Positions 1 to 14,256 of a DNA stretch of 64,000 nt are shown here, piece by piece (the stretch's first letter is position 1; the number at the start of each line of letters is the position of its first letter). The notes beneath the pieces were generated by a model, which was not told the origin of the DNA, did no database searches, and saw nothing but the letters and a program-made list of their open reading frames with translations. The position numbers and the translations under genes are program-made. The stretch spans positions 1 to 64,000 of the forward strand of contig QEYB01001152.1 of NCBI GenBank assembly GCA_017562135.1, in the 5' to 3' direction. The DNA is from Dipylidium caninum (lineage: Eukaryota > Platyhelminthes > Cestoda > Cyclophyllidea > Dipylidiidae).

Positions 1-3000
1 GAAAGAGGGATAAACTTACTTTGTGGACCATGCGGGGAAGCGTCCTTCCTCGACCCGCCCCCTGACTTCTCACGCAAAATGTTAGGTGAAGGTTCTTTTG
101 TCCTATCCTTCCCCATCGGGTAGCTTTGTGGGATTTGACGTAAAACATCACAAGCACACACAGTTTTTTAAAGTTGGGTTAGGGAGTCTCAAAACCAGGC
201 TTATCTATAACAAAAAAACCCTCATGGCAAAATTGCTCTGGCACTAGGCATAGTGGAGGGCATGAAGTGGAAGTCAAGCAGTTGCAATCTCGACGACTTC
301 GATAGCCGAAGACGGGATTGGTTAAAATAGTTAGGCCCTAACCTCGAGGTGTTTGCCAGCGAGGGTGCCAGACTGCGGGGCGGTGAAGAGCGAGCGTCGA
401 GCCCCACCGAAGGCGAACATAATCCTACAGAGCGCACGGGGCAAGTGTGCGTGGCAACTTGAGGCCGACTGTGTGTGACCCACGTTAACGTTCTCGGAGC
501 ATCTCTCTCTTTGCAGCTTTTTCAACTATATTTGCTGCACGTCTGCGCGCCTTTCCCTGATGGTGTTTTGTGAAATGACTGTCGTTTTTCGGACTTTCGA
601 GACTCACCCCGGCGAAGGGGTGCGCTCGGTCGTGGCTGCCGAAGAGGCATTCCGTCCCGCTGCGTGCCCTCGCTTTGTACCGTCCATTCCTGCTTATTGA
701 CGAATATCACTGATTCACATAAATTGCTTTGCTGTTTGTATCTCCGCACCTCAAAATGAGGATGAATGAATCACACAAACGACCATAAATAAACTCCACC
801 TCGGTGCCGGTAAATTGCAGCACACTTAAAAGCCTTCCGTGTGGGACGGGCAATCCGCCGCTGCGATCAGTACGGTGCCCGCTGGCGAATTACTGCACTT
901 GACGGTCGCCGGAGACGTCGAGGATGTGACGCAACAGGCACAAATTATGTTCTCGCCTACAATGGTAATTTGACGGCAAGGGACAATAATATTTAGGATA
1001 TTGATGGTGGGAGTATGGACGAGAAAAGATCTCTTCTTCTCTATTGATACTCAGACCGCCTCCATCCTCACTTTAAACCACATCGCTTCCTTTGGGTATC
1101 CACAAAGCCCTGTTGAGCGGTCACAGGGCGGAGTGCAGAATGCCTATTATATTTGATGATCTCGGCCGCCCAGCCGTTCAGGCGGCCGCGCCAGGTGGTC
1201 GACAAGGCTCCCGTCTCAAGCTCCCTGTCTACACCAAAGCCCCGAGGCGGGGGGGGTGGGCTAGGACGGTACTGTCCGATTGAACTGGGACGGCCACACC
1301 CCACAGAGACGTGGAAGATTTTGTGTTTATTTTTGTCATTGCCATCGTCACCCTCTCCGCGGGCAGAATTATTAATCACTCAGAGTTGCTTCAGCAGTGA
1401 GGCACATCGCGACCGGACAGAGACAAATGAACACGCTCTCCCATGGGGTCTGCAGTCTTCATCTTTGCCGGTGTCAACAGAATGTTCCACTGCCTCTGCG
1501 TTCACTGCCTGCTGAAAGTCAATCTATGGCGACAGATGAACAATGCCAATGGCACTTATCATTGCCACCACAAACCCTCTCGGGCAGCTTGTACGGAGTG
1601 AGGACAAGACATCGTGAGATTTTTTTTTGCCATTTTCAAGTACTCTTGTGTCAGTTATGCCCAAGCACGGGTGTGTATGAATGACAAAGGCGCGATAGTA
1701 TCTAGTTAGGAGGGAATGTCGTCGCAAGAGAATAGAGGCAGAAACGGCTGGCCATTCCCAATTTTGAACGGCCGAGACGTAGTTGCCACCCAACTGACAC
1801 GCATAGCAGCAGTGGCGTCAATGCAAGGCGGCTTGTTTTGGAGAAGACGAGGTCAGCCCAGTGGGTTAGCACTTTGCGTCTATTGGTGGTGGATGTTGAG
1901 TGGGCCAGAATTGTCGCGACACCTGGAAAAGACGGACGGACGGGATGCAAGAGGGATGAGGTTGGGAATGATGTAGTTCATATCACCTACGCAGTACTGG
2001 AAGTGTTGGATTTCAGGAAGGAAGGCGGCTTCTCTCCAAGTGGCGGGACAATGGGTGGCGTCTCTGGCGTAAGATAACATCCCCTGGCGCAGCACAGTCC
2101 GCACTGCCTAGGTCGAAACAGCTCTGCCTGTTGCAATTATTTGATAATAAATCTTTACCTTGGGGATTTGCCGATGGCCAAGAACTTCGAGTCAGTGACT
2201 GGATAAACTCAACCGTTTGTATAGGAAAAGGGGCTAGTGGAAGAGTTACTACTGTGTGCCTCAAGGCAAACGAGCCTGGAACGCTGCAGCTAGTGAGGTT
2301 TGAGTAAGATGCTTCTTCAGATTAGCATGCCAGACGAGATGACCCGGGCCACGCCTGGATGGCTTTTTAAGGCAGGACTTCGAGCTCATCCACGCCGTAA
2401 GTCGAGTCAAATGGAGTTGGTGAATAGCGGACTGGCAAACTACTCGTTTGGCCTCTGCGTCTTCGACGATGTGCCCGTGTGCGTAAGGACCAAGCCATCA
2501 GCCTTTGCTACCACACCAACTGCAACTTTTCGTGACACAGGAGGCAAATACGGAGATCGAAACAATACATGAGTTCGTCAAATACGTCTTCGGGAGGCGA
2601 GCAGGCACCCGCGGACTGCTGGCTGAGAGGCAAGTGCCAGCGGCTCGGGGGATGCAGCGTGTCTTGCGACAAAGTTTCGCCGTTCCACCAAAAGCATTAT
2701 CTTCCCGCATCTACACGGCACATGACTAACCGGCGTGTGATGCACTCAAGTCGTCCTGACTCATGCCGTGGCATGGGAAGGGAGCCGGCGATAAGATGGG
2801 GTGAAATGGGTAGGATGCGGCCGGTGATCTTTATCATATTGGTTCATAGCCTCGTGGCCTCATTAATTGTCCCCTCCTGCCCCCTCCGCCCTCCAACACA
2901 CTCAGTTCATTCTCCTAATATTCTCCACGAGACCTCCCAAAACAGAGTGAAAACGGGGCGCGAGAGGGGACAGGAAAGGCACCGGGTTGCCGCCCTCAAG

Positions 3001-6000
3001 TGAAAGTTTGTCCAGAGGTTGGGCTTGTCAAAACGTCCGCATTTAGTGGCTCCTAAAGAGCGCCTTTTTAATTAGGGGGATTTCGGCGTTAGTCAGTTAT
3101 TGTTGTTCTACTACAAAAGCGCCATTGCTCGAAAACAACGATGAAGTGAGCTTCGCAGGCCCAACTGGTAAGAAAGTGGGACAAGGGAGGCCGGGTTTTA
3201 TTCGTTTCCACCTCGCAGGCTTCCGAGAACAAAAGGGGAGGCGACTGGATTCGTACGAATATCTCGCTGCTTAGGCCGAATGTGACAGGGAATCGGGTTG
3301 CTAGGTGAAGAGGACATCTCCAAATTGTTGTTTTAGTAGATCTAGAGACTAATTCAACCCCTTCCCACAGAATGGTGCATCTTCGCGAGGTCCTAGTCGG
3401 TTTCACACTGCGGCATCCACTACAGTTAAAAAGCTGCCTCAAGTAAACATAACTTTGTTTGTTCAACACAGGCGGGCGTTGAACAGCCTGCCCCATTTGC
3501 AGCTCATTCGCAGCAGTGGAAAGGTGGAGGAAGCCTGTGGTAGCCATGGCGAACCCACGCATTTTCCTCGTAAACCTTTGCCTTGACGTTTCACAAGCAC
3601 TGTTAGCCTCTGCGGAACCGAAGTAAGGCGGAGACGCGGAGTGCTCTGAGTGCCCAGCTAAAGGCACAAATGGGCTCCCCTGAACTCCCTTTCCCTCACT
3701 TCTCTATGCCCAAGGACATGCGACTCTTCCGATAAACTTAACTCAGAAGACAAAGTGTTGGCATCCTTGCTGGGATATACGCATATTCACCATAACCGAA
3801 CTTAGTCGCTGCGTTCTTTAGATTCCAACCCAACAATCTGCATAACATGAGCAGTTGACATTTGCCAGAGACGCTTTATCATGAGATGGGGTTTCCATGT
3901 CTACCTTGCGCAATGGCAACTGGGCGGGCGAACAACGAGGGATGAAAGACTCAATCGCAACTTCCCGGGTCAACTGAAGGGGAGCGCGGCGACTCCTGGG
4001 CACGCTCCGCCCCATCCCGCGGTTATTGCCCCCGCCCCCCTTCGCTCGCGCTCGCCATCCAGGCGAGTGGCTCGGGAGGGGGAGGCGGTTTTCCGGGCCC
4101 GAGCCCTCACACTGAAAGCGCAAGTTCTCATCCGAGTGGCTCGGGGGTACGCAGGTTGCAAGGCTGTCGAGCGGCCAATGCCTACGATGCTACTCTCATT
4201 GCATAAAACCCCTTTTTTAAATTATGGCATGGCCTTAAACCTATGCTTGAGTGCAGCCCGAATTCTAAGAGATTTGAGGTGTTTTTTAAAAGACCACCTT
4301 GCTTCCAATGATCTGAAATGCAGCCATCTTTTGGCCTCGTTTTCCTTCGTCACTAATGTAACACTTACGGCGGACAGGAAAATGGAGTAAACGAGGGTAT
4401 TTCCAAGGCAGCCGTGATGGCAGTCTCCCAAGGGACTAGGGGCGGAGGGGTGGGGGAAGGGCTCTCGTCCCAACCAGCTGTGCCAAGCCAAGCCAAACAA
4501 CTTCCAAGACGGACGTCGTCCACCCGAGAGCGCCTGCAGAGTTCACTGCCAGTGTGCTGGTGGGCAGCGGCAACCTTGAGAAGTCGACCAAGCGCCCAAC
4601 GGACTTGGCGGCGTGCACCGCGAACCGCGCGCCTCATGTCAGAAGAGCCACTTGTCAGACGTGGGAAGGGCGCAAGCTGGCGCCAGTCGGAGCGCTGACG
4701 GAGCTGGGTGGGAAAGCCGAGTGAGGGCATCCCCTCCAATTGTGAGAGGTGTGAGGAGGCGCAGGCAACCTGCTAATTTGTGAGTCACTTCCGTTTTTCT
4801 GCACTTGTCTATTATACCCTATTCTCTTCCATTTTTTCTGTCCTATGACTGAATGAATGCATGAATGGCCTACGCCATTGATTGGACGTGTCTCCAAAAG
4901 GCAATTTTTTCATTCGTGAGACAAAGTAGGTTTAAATCCTGACGCAAATACTGGATACTTTGGGTAAAGAAAAGGGCGGTGGCTGTTCCGTCTGGTCGTG
5001 GCTGCGAGTGGCGCCTGACTGTCCTGCCTTGGGCGCAGTGTGCTCCCACCAGTGGCCTCCGCAGCAGTTTCGTGGATCCTTCTCACAACTCCCCGCCTAC
5101 TCCGCCGACGAACACACTTTCCACCCGTGGTCAAGTGAATGTGAAACTAATTTCTGAATTGGCGAAAATTCCTCGCCCACTGCATCGCCTACAGTGTCTA
5201 GGCGGAAGCAGGTAAGCGAGGCGAAGATCAATCGCCCAGCGAGGGCCGATCCTCCAGGTAGACTAACTTAGCCAGAAAGTCCTGAGTATTCATGTTGCCA
5301 GGGGGTGTTTAGGTTGGCAACAATGACGCCTCGACGTGTGACGGTCTCCCCGTGGGGCCTAATTCCACTCCTCCATTTTCAAGTAGTCCCACGTTTCTTC
5401 ACGCGGTCTAAATGTGTGAATCGTGCAACACAGTAATCATGATGCCTGCTCTTGAAGCCATCCAGCGCCAGAGTACGTGTCCAATGATCGGAGTTTATGA
5501 ACTTCTGCGCGATCATCAACGGTTGCCGGTATTTGAGGCAAATAAAAGTGGACCATAGGAGTTGGGAGGATGTCCGAAAGCGGGCATGGAACACGACTTT
5601 ATTCGCACACTTCCACTTCAGAAAATGTGGTCTTCACTCACAACCTAGCTGCATCAGAACCCGCATCGGTAAACACACATTCGCTCTGGCAACTACGCGG
5701 TTTCAGCGCCCAGCGGTAGAGGGTTGCCAGGATGTTCTTATGGCGAGGGGGAGAGAGTCTCATAATTTCCCTTCTCCGGGCATCATAGCGTGGAAAGCAA
5801 TAACTCCCAGTTCTTACAAAATATTTCCCGATCGCCGGTTTTTAAATGCACATTCGAGGCGCCTCACTGCCCCCTGCCCGTCTCCCCTGCGGCGGAGGCG
5901 ATGGGAGCGTCGACTAGTGAGTGCTTTTGCCTCACGAATGCAGGCTGTACAGAGAGGCTGTAGCACTGTCAAAGGCAGGAGACTGTCATTCGGTGACTCA

Positions 6001-7516
6001 CAACCGTCTTTTGTGTGCTTGTTGGTACATAGTTGTGATGTTCAAGGCCCTCGTACCAAAAAGGGACGACTTCAGCGAGGCGAAGAGCGACCAGCGAGCG
6101 CAGAGCATCAACGATCCACGGCCAATCTTCCCACGCCCCGCGGTGAAGTGGGTTTGACGTCAAATGAGTCAAGCAGGCTTAATGGGTGTCATCTTCCTGT
6201 GATTAGTTGACTGGAAAGCACTGCTAACGTGTCACGTTAAACAACATTAGCAATGCCTCAGGGAAAATATAGTGAGGCGGTTGACAGTGCTGGTGATGGT
6301 GTCAATGCCCTGTCACCGAGCGCCGTGCAACCGCAAGGACACTCCACTGTGGGCAGGCTAAATTTTAGTGAGAGCATGGAAAAACGGAACAGAATGGCTT
6401 TCTTCAACCACGGTCCTACGCGGTGGATTCAAGGCGTGGTGGGCTGTTAACAAGCGAGAGAACGTTAGTTTACTTATTTCCAACATAAGCATTCGTGTAA
6501 CGTGCAGCTTCGTTACATACAAAGCCCAGCTTAAAAAGCTCGCAGGACTCGTGTTCGCCTCTCCCCAACGTGGAGTGCGTCTTAACAATCCGCGGCTTCT
6601 GTGGCAAAGTGGACGAGATGAAAAGGTGTAAACACCGAGCGAATGAATGGTTTACATGAAAGAAATTAATTGGCGGAGGGACGGAGACTCTTGCTGAGTA
6701 GTTTTCCTCATAGAATCCTCGAATTTGTAGAAAGTGCGGCCAAACCGCAAAAGCTGTAATTGTGACTCAAAGCAAATGTACTTCAAGCAAAGTTTCTTTG
6801 AGTTAATCACGACGGACTGGAGGATACGGTGAACGATTAGTCTAGATTTTGGAGTTTTCGGTGGAAACGATATGCTTCTCTCATTGACATCTGAACCCCG
6901 CATTGTGATTAACTAGGTCCTATCGCCGAAGAGGCATGTTCCCGTGGACCATTTCACTGTAGCGCCATCAATACGTCACTCACTCTGCTCGTTGGTGGCA
7001 GCGAAGTAAGTTAGATGATTGAGGAGCTGCCATCCACCTGAGTGGTCGCACTCCCCGCGCCATCAACAGCTGCTCGTCGAGCAAAGTTACCAGAGTCCTC
7101 GAAGGCACCGCAGGCGCCCCTTCTACTGTCTGCGTGGTAGCGGTGGTGCTACGGCAAGAAGGCGGAGCAAATCGAGCCCAAAAATGAGTGCTGACATAAT
7201 GTCATAGGTTCACAGTTCACCCGCCAGTGTCTCATGGCGGCTCTTTAAATCGAGACTAAAAAAATCATAGCAAATGGCCAAATGTCCTCCTCTGACGCTT
7301 CTGCGCCGATTGCAGCCGATCCCACTGTTGAGAGAAGTGAGGCCGATTTGTTTGTCATCGCCTCAAATTTCGGAGTAAATAATGTAAAACTTGATCGTCT
7401 AACTCGAAATAGACGGCACTCAGAAAATCACGAGAGTGGACCTCCAACGAAGCAGGGCTAAGGCGATCTGTGGGGTCCCGTGGGTGGGACTTTAAGCACT
7501 CCTCTCAACGTCCGTC
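1..7516. other. Gene-free intergenic DNA
   Basis: I see no supported gene here. Open frames up to 237 codons (5497-6210) and 192 codons (3089-3667) occur, but they show no domain, no splice-flanked exon pattern and no sensible composition, and a few open frames of this size are expected by chance at about 50% GC. A poly-G run sits near 1250-1259. No tRNA, rRNA or transposase-like sequence was recognised. Confidence 0.6.
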
Positions 7517-7542
7517 GTGGCCGAGATTCGAATCTCGGCCAC
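7517..7542. repeat. Perfect 26-base palindrome
   Basis: The left half GTGGCCGAGATTC is followed with no spacer by its exact reverse complement. The match stops at the next base on each side. The centre resembles a tRNA B-box (TTCGAATC) and the arms begin like a tRNA A-box (TGGCCGAG), but the two are far too close for a tRNA gene. It could be a dimeric protein-binding site, a relic of a tRNA-derived element, or chance. The function is unknown. Confidence 0.85.
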
Positions 7543-10500
7543 CGGGTCGACACCTCGAGTGCCTCGCACCTCTTCCCATGTAACTCGCGACACATCACTG
7601 CTAGAGTAATCATACAACGGCTGTCTTAGGCCCTTGGACTGCGCGTTAGACGGATGGGGCCGTGGTACGAGGCCTTCGCGGAATGGCGCGAGCAGATTAT
7701 GGCATCTGTCCGTTATGCTGTCTGCTCTGGCTCCGGCCTGCCGCTGCTCCGGGCTTCTGTCAGCCAGCGGGACCTCGCGTCACTCACAGGCGTCCGCTGC
7801 TCCGTGATGTGAATCCACTTCGCAGACATAAACACATCCATAATGCGTGAATGTTCGCGACCAAAATCGGCCTCTTCAGAGTCCAAATGGCGAGCCTGGT
7901 GGGTGCGTGCGCGTCATCAGCCGAGCTTAGGCTTTGTTCCACAACCCAAGTCCATCAAGGCGGCAATTGCATGGAGTTAAGGAGAGGATTTTCTGAACTA
8001 CATCGTTGATCCCTGCGAATAAGCATTTTTTCAAAACAATGGTTTGGTTGCTCGGCAGCGGAACAAGTCGTGGCATGACGCGTGCCCTTCGGCGTAGTCC
8101 TACGACCGGGGCTGGTCCGCATGCAACGAACTCGGTTTGGCGTATACACAAACGGAGGAATGTTCTCTCGCATTGGGGACACCCTTTCTACACCCTACGT
8201 CTTGTTTTAGTTCGAGGTAGAGCTTTCGTCTGACTTAACACTCTTTGACAAATGTGGCACACTTTGTGTGTAGTGGAATTTGAACAGAGGAAATTACCAC
8301 ATGGTCTCGGTTGAGCGCATTTTACGATATGGTCATCAACCTTTCCCTATAAAAGTTGATCCAGAGCCGTCAGCAAGTAGCCGTGGAATCACACGGTCCT
8401 CGGGTATTTAATCTGCGGAAAGGTCATGTCCACCCGACTTGGCTAGGACCGCTGGCGCCTAAGGCAAAACGCATCGGTTGGACGTGGCACGTAATCTGGT
8501 TGGGGATTCAGCCCGCGTGCACAACCGGTCTGAGAAGAGCGGCTTTCAGACGCCTGCCTTCCCCGCTCAGGCCCAGCACAGACCCCGCCGCAGCTACGGG
8601 AGAGGACGCCCACAGTGAGCAGGGGCGGGGGCGCCTGTGCGGACAGCAGCCACGGTTCACCAACAAAGGCGCTGCATTGGCCGGGGAAGGAGGCAGTCGG
8701 TGAGCCGCATGTAAAAAGTCTGCATTTGGCGTAGTTTGCGCTGTACGAAGCTGTTGTTTCAGACACCATAAAAAGCGGTGTTTGGAGAGTGGCGGAAGGG
8801 GAGATTGTATAATTGAGAAGGCGGCGGTGAGTCCATGAGCACCTCCCTCACGAAATGGTGAAATTAGTGGAGAGGAGCCATAAATTCGCCCAGATGCCTT
8901 CCGTTGCAGGACAGGGCGGAGGGGAGCAGAGCACCCACTCTGAGTCACGCCGCGAGCAAACATGGCAGGACTTGCAACTCACCGGCCACAGCGAAGGCCA
9001 CCTCGTAGCGTCTTCGGCCGCGTCCCGTCCGGAGCACCGAGCTCACTTCCAATGGACCGGGTGCATTTGCCACTTCCTCCATGTGTAGTTGCTGACGATG
9101 CACAATAGTTTAGAGTGGCAACGGATGAACTCCCACCTCGCAGTTATCTACGAACTGTGCTAGTCCAAAGGTGGAATTTAGTGGATTTTCGGGCATCCCC
9201 AACGCATGCAAGTTTTCTCCACCCTTTCGCTTAGCGATTACAACATCACCTATGATTCTAGCAGATGTTCGTGCCTCTCATTTTATTTCATAACCTTGCG
9301 ACTTTCCTCCGCAAAATTTTATCTTCGTTCTGTCCAAAACTTGTAGACCTACGTTTGGTAAGAAGCCTCGGCTGAGGGGGGACTCCCTTCCACTCCAACA
9401 AATTCCCTACCTCCCCTGTGCCTTCACACATTCCAATAGAGAAAGGAAAGAAAGACGAGGATCCCAGTTAAAATTTAATTTTCAACTAAACGGCGTTTCT
9501 TTCGTAGTCATTTTCCTAAGCTATTTTGGAAATATTCTGCTTAACCCTTTCTCGAGGCAACAATGACGGGGCTCGCAAGAAAACATGCCGATTCACTCCC
9601 TTTACATGCGCTTACATGCGTGCTTCCTGCAGGGTTACACACAAGGTTAGTCTTTCCCTGACCAGCACAACCCTTCACACCTATCAAATGGGACTGCCAG
9701 TGATGGCCAAGGTGAGGGGAGAGCTTGTTCATGATGAGGTACTCGCGTTCCCCTGTTAGGACATCGTTGCAGTTTGGCCGAGGCAGGGGCGTAGATTGTC
9801 TGAATGTGCGTTGGAGAAACGCGATTATAGAAACGTTAGGCTATGAAAGGCGAGTAAGAGGTGCGCCTCAATGGACAATGCTGCCGTTTTGTGCATATTC
9901 TAATGCTGACACTTCACTCCACATGCTCAAACTGCGACCCTGTGGGTTGATTCTGCCGAAAACTCATGAAGTTTCATGATATAACCTTCAAAAGGTGCCA
10001 CTAACGCCAGCCCAGAGCCCTCCTTCGGCAGGACGGTGGATGTCTCCAGTTTTGGCCGTAGCCCTCCCGCCACCGTAACGCATCGGGCCTCAGACTGCGT
10101 CAATCACCGGTGCTGGGAAGATTCGCGTCACAATAAAGCAAAACAAATGAACTTGGAGATGTGAGGAATAGGCGCGATTCTTCGCCCAGTTGAGCGCTTA
10201 TTTTACAGCGTCCGAGAATCCGTCTCCATCAAAATTGGCGCAATGCAATGGATTTGGGGTTAACTTCTTCCCACGCATTTCTTTCACCATCAGACGCGTT
10301 GGTATGCGATGTTTAATCTAAAAGTCGTGCTGACTCCCCATTATTCTGCCGATACGACATAACATGACGTCCGGCCAACATCTAGGAGAGACGAGCCTCA
10401 ATTGACACTCGCGTAACGTATGTGGCATTTCGGTGATTTGGGCATCAAGCAGTCAGAAAATCCTCATTGCTTAAGACCTCATCCCTACTCACCTGCGAAG

Positions 10501-13500
10501 TGATAGCAGGCGTTCTCAGAGCCGACGACTTATGCCGTCCGAGATCCCGCCTTCTTCCAACGCGTTCAATGATGTTTTTGATCGAGGTTGAGGTTGACTG
10601 CTGTGAGGGAGCCTAGTGCCGCTCCGTTGCCCAGAAGCAGCTCCCAACCTCCGGAGGAGGCGTACAAAGTGGAATGGTGTTTCGCTTTCGGATACCGAGA
10701 GAGGCTCTTAGCCAAAAATGATAACCAGTCGAATTTTTTACAGTAAACACGCCTACAGACTGGTCCGACCTGGCAACGGCGACCTCGCCGGTGTTAGTCT
10801 GTCTCTCAGTCCGCCGGCCGCCAGTTCGTGCTCTGTGCATCTGTATTCCACACCAGCGGCGTCCCCCCAACTCCAAAGCGAAATCGACGTGAGACTCCTC
10901 TGTGAGTCAGAGCGAGGGGCTCCCCCGGTGCCCCCCTATGCCCTCCTCCCCTCCTCCGATGCTTGGGACCATCGGTGCTTGGTCCTTTGCCGGGCAAACT
11001 GCACGTCGCCGTCTTGACACACCGATAGAGGGGGAGAGTGTTTGTGCAGGAAATTTTTTAAACTCTTCAAATAAGGTATTTTAATTGCACGTGAAAGGAG
11101 TGAGTCATTAGCGCAAGTCGTGCGTTTGGGCGTGGTGCTTCGTTTCAACGCGGCGAAAATGCCCCAAGTGGACTGTAGTTGACTTTTTACAAATCAGTCC
11201 CAAATGAATGTAGTTTTTTGATCACAGTCCCACAGCGCCTCAATTGCCCCCTGCCTCCTCTGACATTTTCTTCTTCCTCTTAGTACCTGTCCACAGAGTC
11301 AAACCCGAAAACGTCACCAGCCGAGGGTAGAGCGGACACATCCGAGGTCGCGCCCGAAGGCCTGCGAGGCAACCGCTGTGGGGGCCACTTGCGTCTCTCT
11401 GATGCTCGCTGAACCTTGGCAAACAAGCTGATGAGATGCGAAAGTTAGGGACAATTTGACAACCATCGTAAGTTTTGCGTCGAGTGCTTCCACGATGAAT
11501 ACGAGACTGGCAGGTCCACAATGCGGCAAAGAGGAAGGACACCTTGGGGATACAAAAGCGAAAGTTAAGCATTATTTGTCTTATATGGCCTCTAAGGGAG
11601 GAAAGGTCACTGTCACATTTGGTGAGCCACATCACAGTCAGCGGATGAACACACCGGTGAACATAAAAGCCAAGCCGCTCCTTGCATTAATGCCGACATG
11701 CAGTTTTATTGACGCATTTGGGGCTCCTCCTATTACCCCCGGTATAATAAAAACAACAACACGAACAACAACAGTAATAATAATAGTTATTATTATAACG
11801 ATATATTGTGTTGGGGTCAGAGAAATGACATCGTGAGGAGATGTTTTTCCCTCAATCGCCCGATGTGACCGCAACCCCGGTCTGGTGAGGACTCTGCTTT
11901 TATCAAACGTGGTCTGCCCACAACAAGATCGAGACTGTTTAAGTCAAGTTCAACGACTCGAACCCTCCCGGCGTGAGAAATCTCCTCCCCGACAAGGCCA
12001 CTAGACCGCCTCGAAGGCCACCCAACATTCCCTTCTGGAGGACGCTTGGACACTTCAGACATGTGCCGAGAAGGCCAAAGGGGCAATTATATCGGGCGCA
12101 TTAGCGTTCTGGTTGGTTTTCGGGATTGCAATGAGGTTAGCACGGTGGTATTTTGCAATGGAGACTAATGAAACACGAAAACCATTTTTGCGGTGCAAAT
12201 CGTTTCGTCCCCATCTTTTGACAGCGGTGACTGCACTTTTGTGTGTGCGGACCTCCAGGGGGCCGGGCTGGACTGGGAGTAGCCGAATGCCCATGAGGCT
12301 CAATGAGACATGATCTCAGTCCACTTGGTGGCAAAGAATGCATTGCTTATGCGGCATGAATAGGAGTATTTGCCCGCTTTTTGGGGGCTGGGAAAGGTGT
12401 CCCTTTAAGGGCTGAGGACAGTCAGTCGTTGGGTGCTGAGGTGCTCGAGAGCAAAGTTGCTCTTCCAGCACGAGTGAGATGCCTTGGGTCACTCGATTGG
12501 ACGCGGCTACCGGGTCCACTCGACTCGGACAGGACGTGACTCGTATCGACGAGTGAGCGGTTGCTCCCTCAGCCCACGGCTCAGGGCCCAAGGGGTGCAC
12601 ACCTCTTCCACTGGAAGCAACTGGCTTTCGGCATATATTTTGCTACTTTCGTGGTATTTCGCATTCGCGTTTGCCTGCTCTATCGCACCTGACAGATGGT
12701 GTCGTGGGTGCGAGGTTTTCGAGGTCTTCAGGTGCCGGAGAGGGGCGGACGGGCTGCAGGTGCTCTGCCATGAGAAGGGGTCTGGCTTCATGGTGTCGTC
12801 AGAATGCGAAGGTGCCACTCACCGCTGACACCTTAGCTTACTTAGACCGGCAACTCAAAAGACAAGCTAACCATGCTTTTTCGGGTGTTACCTGACCTTG
12901 AAGGCGACCCCGTCGGGTCCAAATGGGCGAAGCAGAGGACTTCTGACACCATGCCGCGATTTGGGCCCCAGTCTTAGAACCGGTGCGCCTTTAGTTTCGC
13001 GCGCATCATTAGTCGTGATTTACGAAGGCAGACCCCGACCTTGATTCCGGCACATCGCGCATTTCCTAGTTAATTATGCACTCAATGCATTTAGGCTCCG
13101 CGCGTTTTTGATGCCCCTCGAATTTCCATTTTATTGTTGTGATTGCAGACACGTATGATTAATGCTGTGATGGCATTCAAATCCCCCATGCGTGCGGAAC
13201 CACTCCATGGTGTTTACTTTCTCGAACAGCACGTACTCGGAAAATTTCGGATTATGCCTCGGCGTCTTCCATTGTCAACGAAATCGGCCTCGAATTATTC
13301 TAGGCGAATTATTCCCGTCTCGGCACTCCACCTCCATCCCTTTAATGTGCTGTAATAGTTTCCAAGTCCTCCTGCACACTACCTTCACGATATTTCGCCA
13401 AATTTATAAGTATCACACTTATAAGTCCATGTCCTTAGCGGGTGGAAGTATAAATGGGAGTATGGCAATGAGCGGGACGAATTGGCCCGCATTTTGGGAA

Positions 13501-14189
13501 TGTATCACACCGCGAGGTGTCGGATCCCCGTCTCCCTCTTTCTGCCCACCCCCCACCCCCTCTGTCATGCGAAGCAGCTCCTCGACCGCTTGGAAAGACG
13601 CAGGAGATGAGCGCCGAATCGTGACTAACGAGAAGCCGAATCGCCCGGAAGGTGGCCCTTTTACTTCTGCGAAATCGTCGTCTTTGCCCGTGGGGACCCG
13701 GTTTAGGGCCTGACCGTAGCGCTGAGGTAAGAAAGCAGCGGCGGAGTCTCGAAGGCCAGTAATGAATGAAACTCTGCATCCTCGCATTGAAGTTGGGCCA
13801 ATTTGGAATCTCTGCGCAGCTAACTTTTGTTGAAGTAACTATTTCATCCCCCGTCGCTTCCTTCGTGCGCGATATCTGCAAATGGAATTCTCTCATGATG
13901 TTTATGCGGCGATGGCAGCGTCTAATTTGCATTAAATCACTCCGTTCGCCAATTTGGCGCAAATTTCCGACATCTCCTACACGTAATTTATTTTTGACTC
14001 TAGAATGGCAGGTAGACGTTGTCTTACACGACTGTTTTTGATGCCGTTAGGAAAGCATGAAGCAGGTGGTGTCTCGTCTTCCTACGAGGAAGTGGGCCTC
14101 TCAGGAAATTTGATGAGGAAGATGTGCGGAGGCATGACTTCTTGTCTGCGGAGAGTGTGATGTGTAATATAACGTAAATTACATTAGTT
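7543..14189. other. Gene-free intergenic DNA
   Basis: No supported gene. Scattered short open frames on both strands show no recognisable domain. The only local structure is a short AAC/AAT-rich stretch near 11.75 kb, listed separately. Confidence 0.55.
11744..11800. repeat. Imperfect AAC/AAT trinucleotide repeat
   Basis: A run of imperfect AAC and AAT/ATT triplets, ending in an ATT-rich half that is partly self-complementary. It stands out from GC-richer flanks. It is an ordinary simple repeat with no sign of a gene. Confidence 0.7.
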
Positions 14190-14256
14190 CCTCCACCACA
14201 ACCACAGCCATCACCACCACCACCACCACCACCTTCTCCTCCCCCTTCTCTCCCCC
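14190..14256. repeat. CAC triplet repeat and polypyrimidine tract
   Basis: About eight consecutive CAC units (near 14211-14233) run into a C/T-only tract. The reverse strand gives open frames that are mostly valine or glycine runs, so they are repeat artefacts and not proteins. Confidence 0.8.

Noticed and set aside
3089..3667. 192-codon minus-strand open frame
   Set aside because: No domain, membrane pattern or family signature. About one such frame is expected by chance in a window this size.
5497..6210. 237-codon open frame
   Set aside because: Random-looking composition rich in Arg, Ser, His and Cys; no conserved motif; no splice or promoter context.
7500..7560. Possible tRNA gene (A-box-like and B-box-like strings)
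   Set aside because: The two boxes are contiguous within a 26-base palindrome. There is no room for anticodon arm and no acceptor stem.
11940..11970. Minus-strand B-box-like GGGTTCGAGTC, possible tRNA
   Set aside because: The bases around it do not form a T-stem, and no A-box or acceptor stem was found at the right distance.
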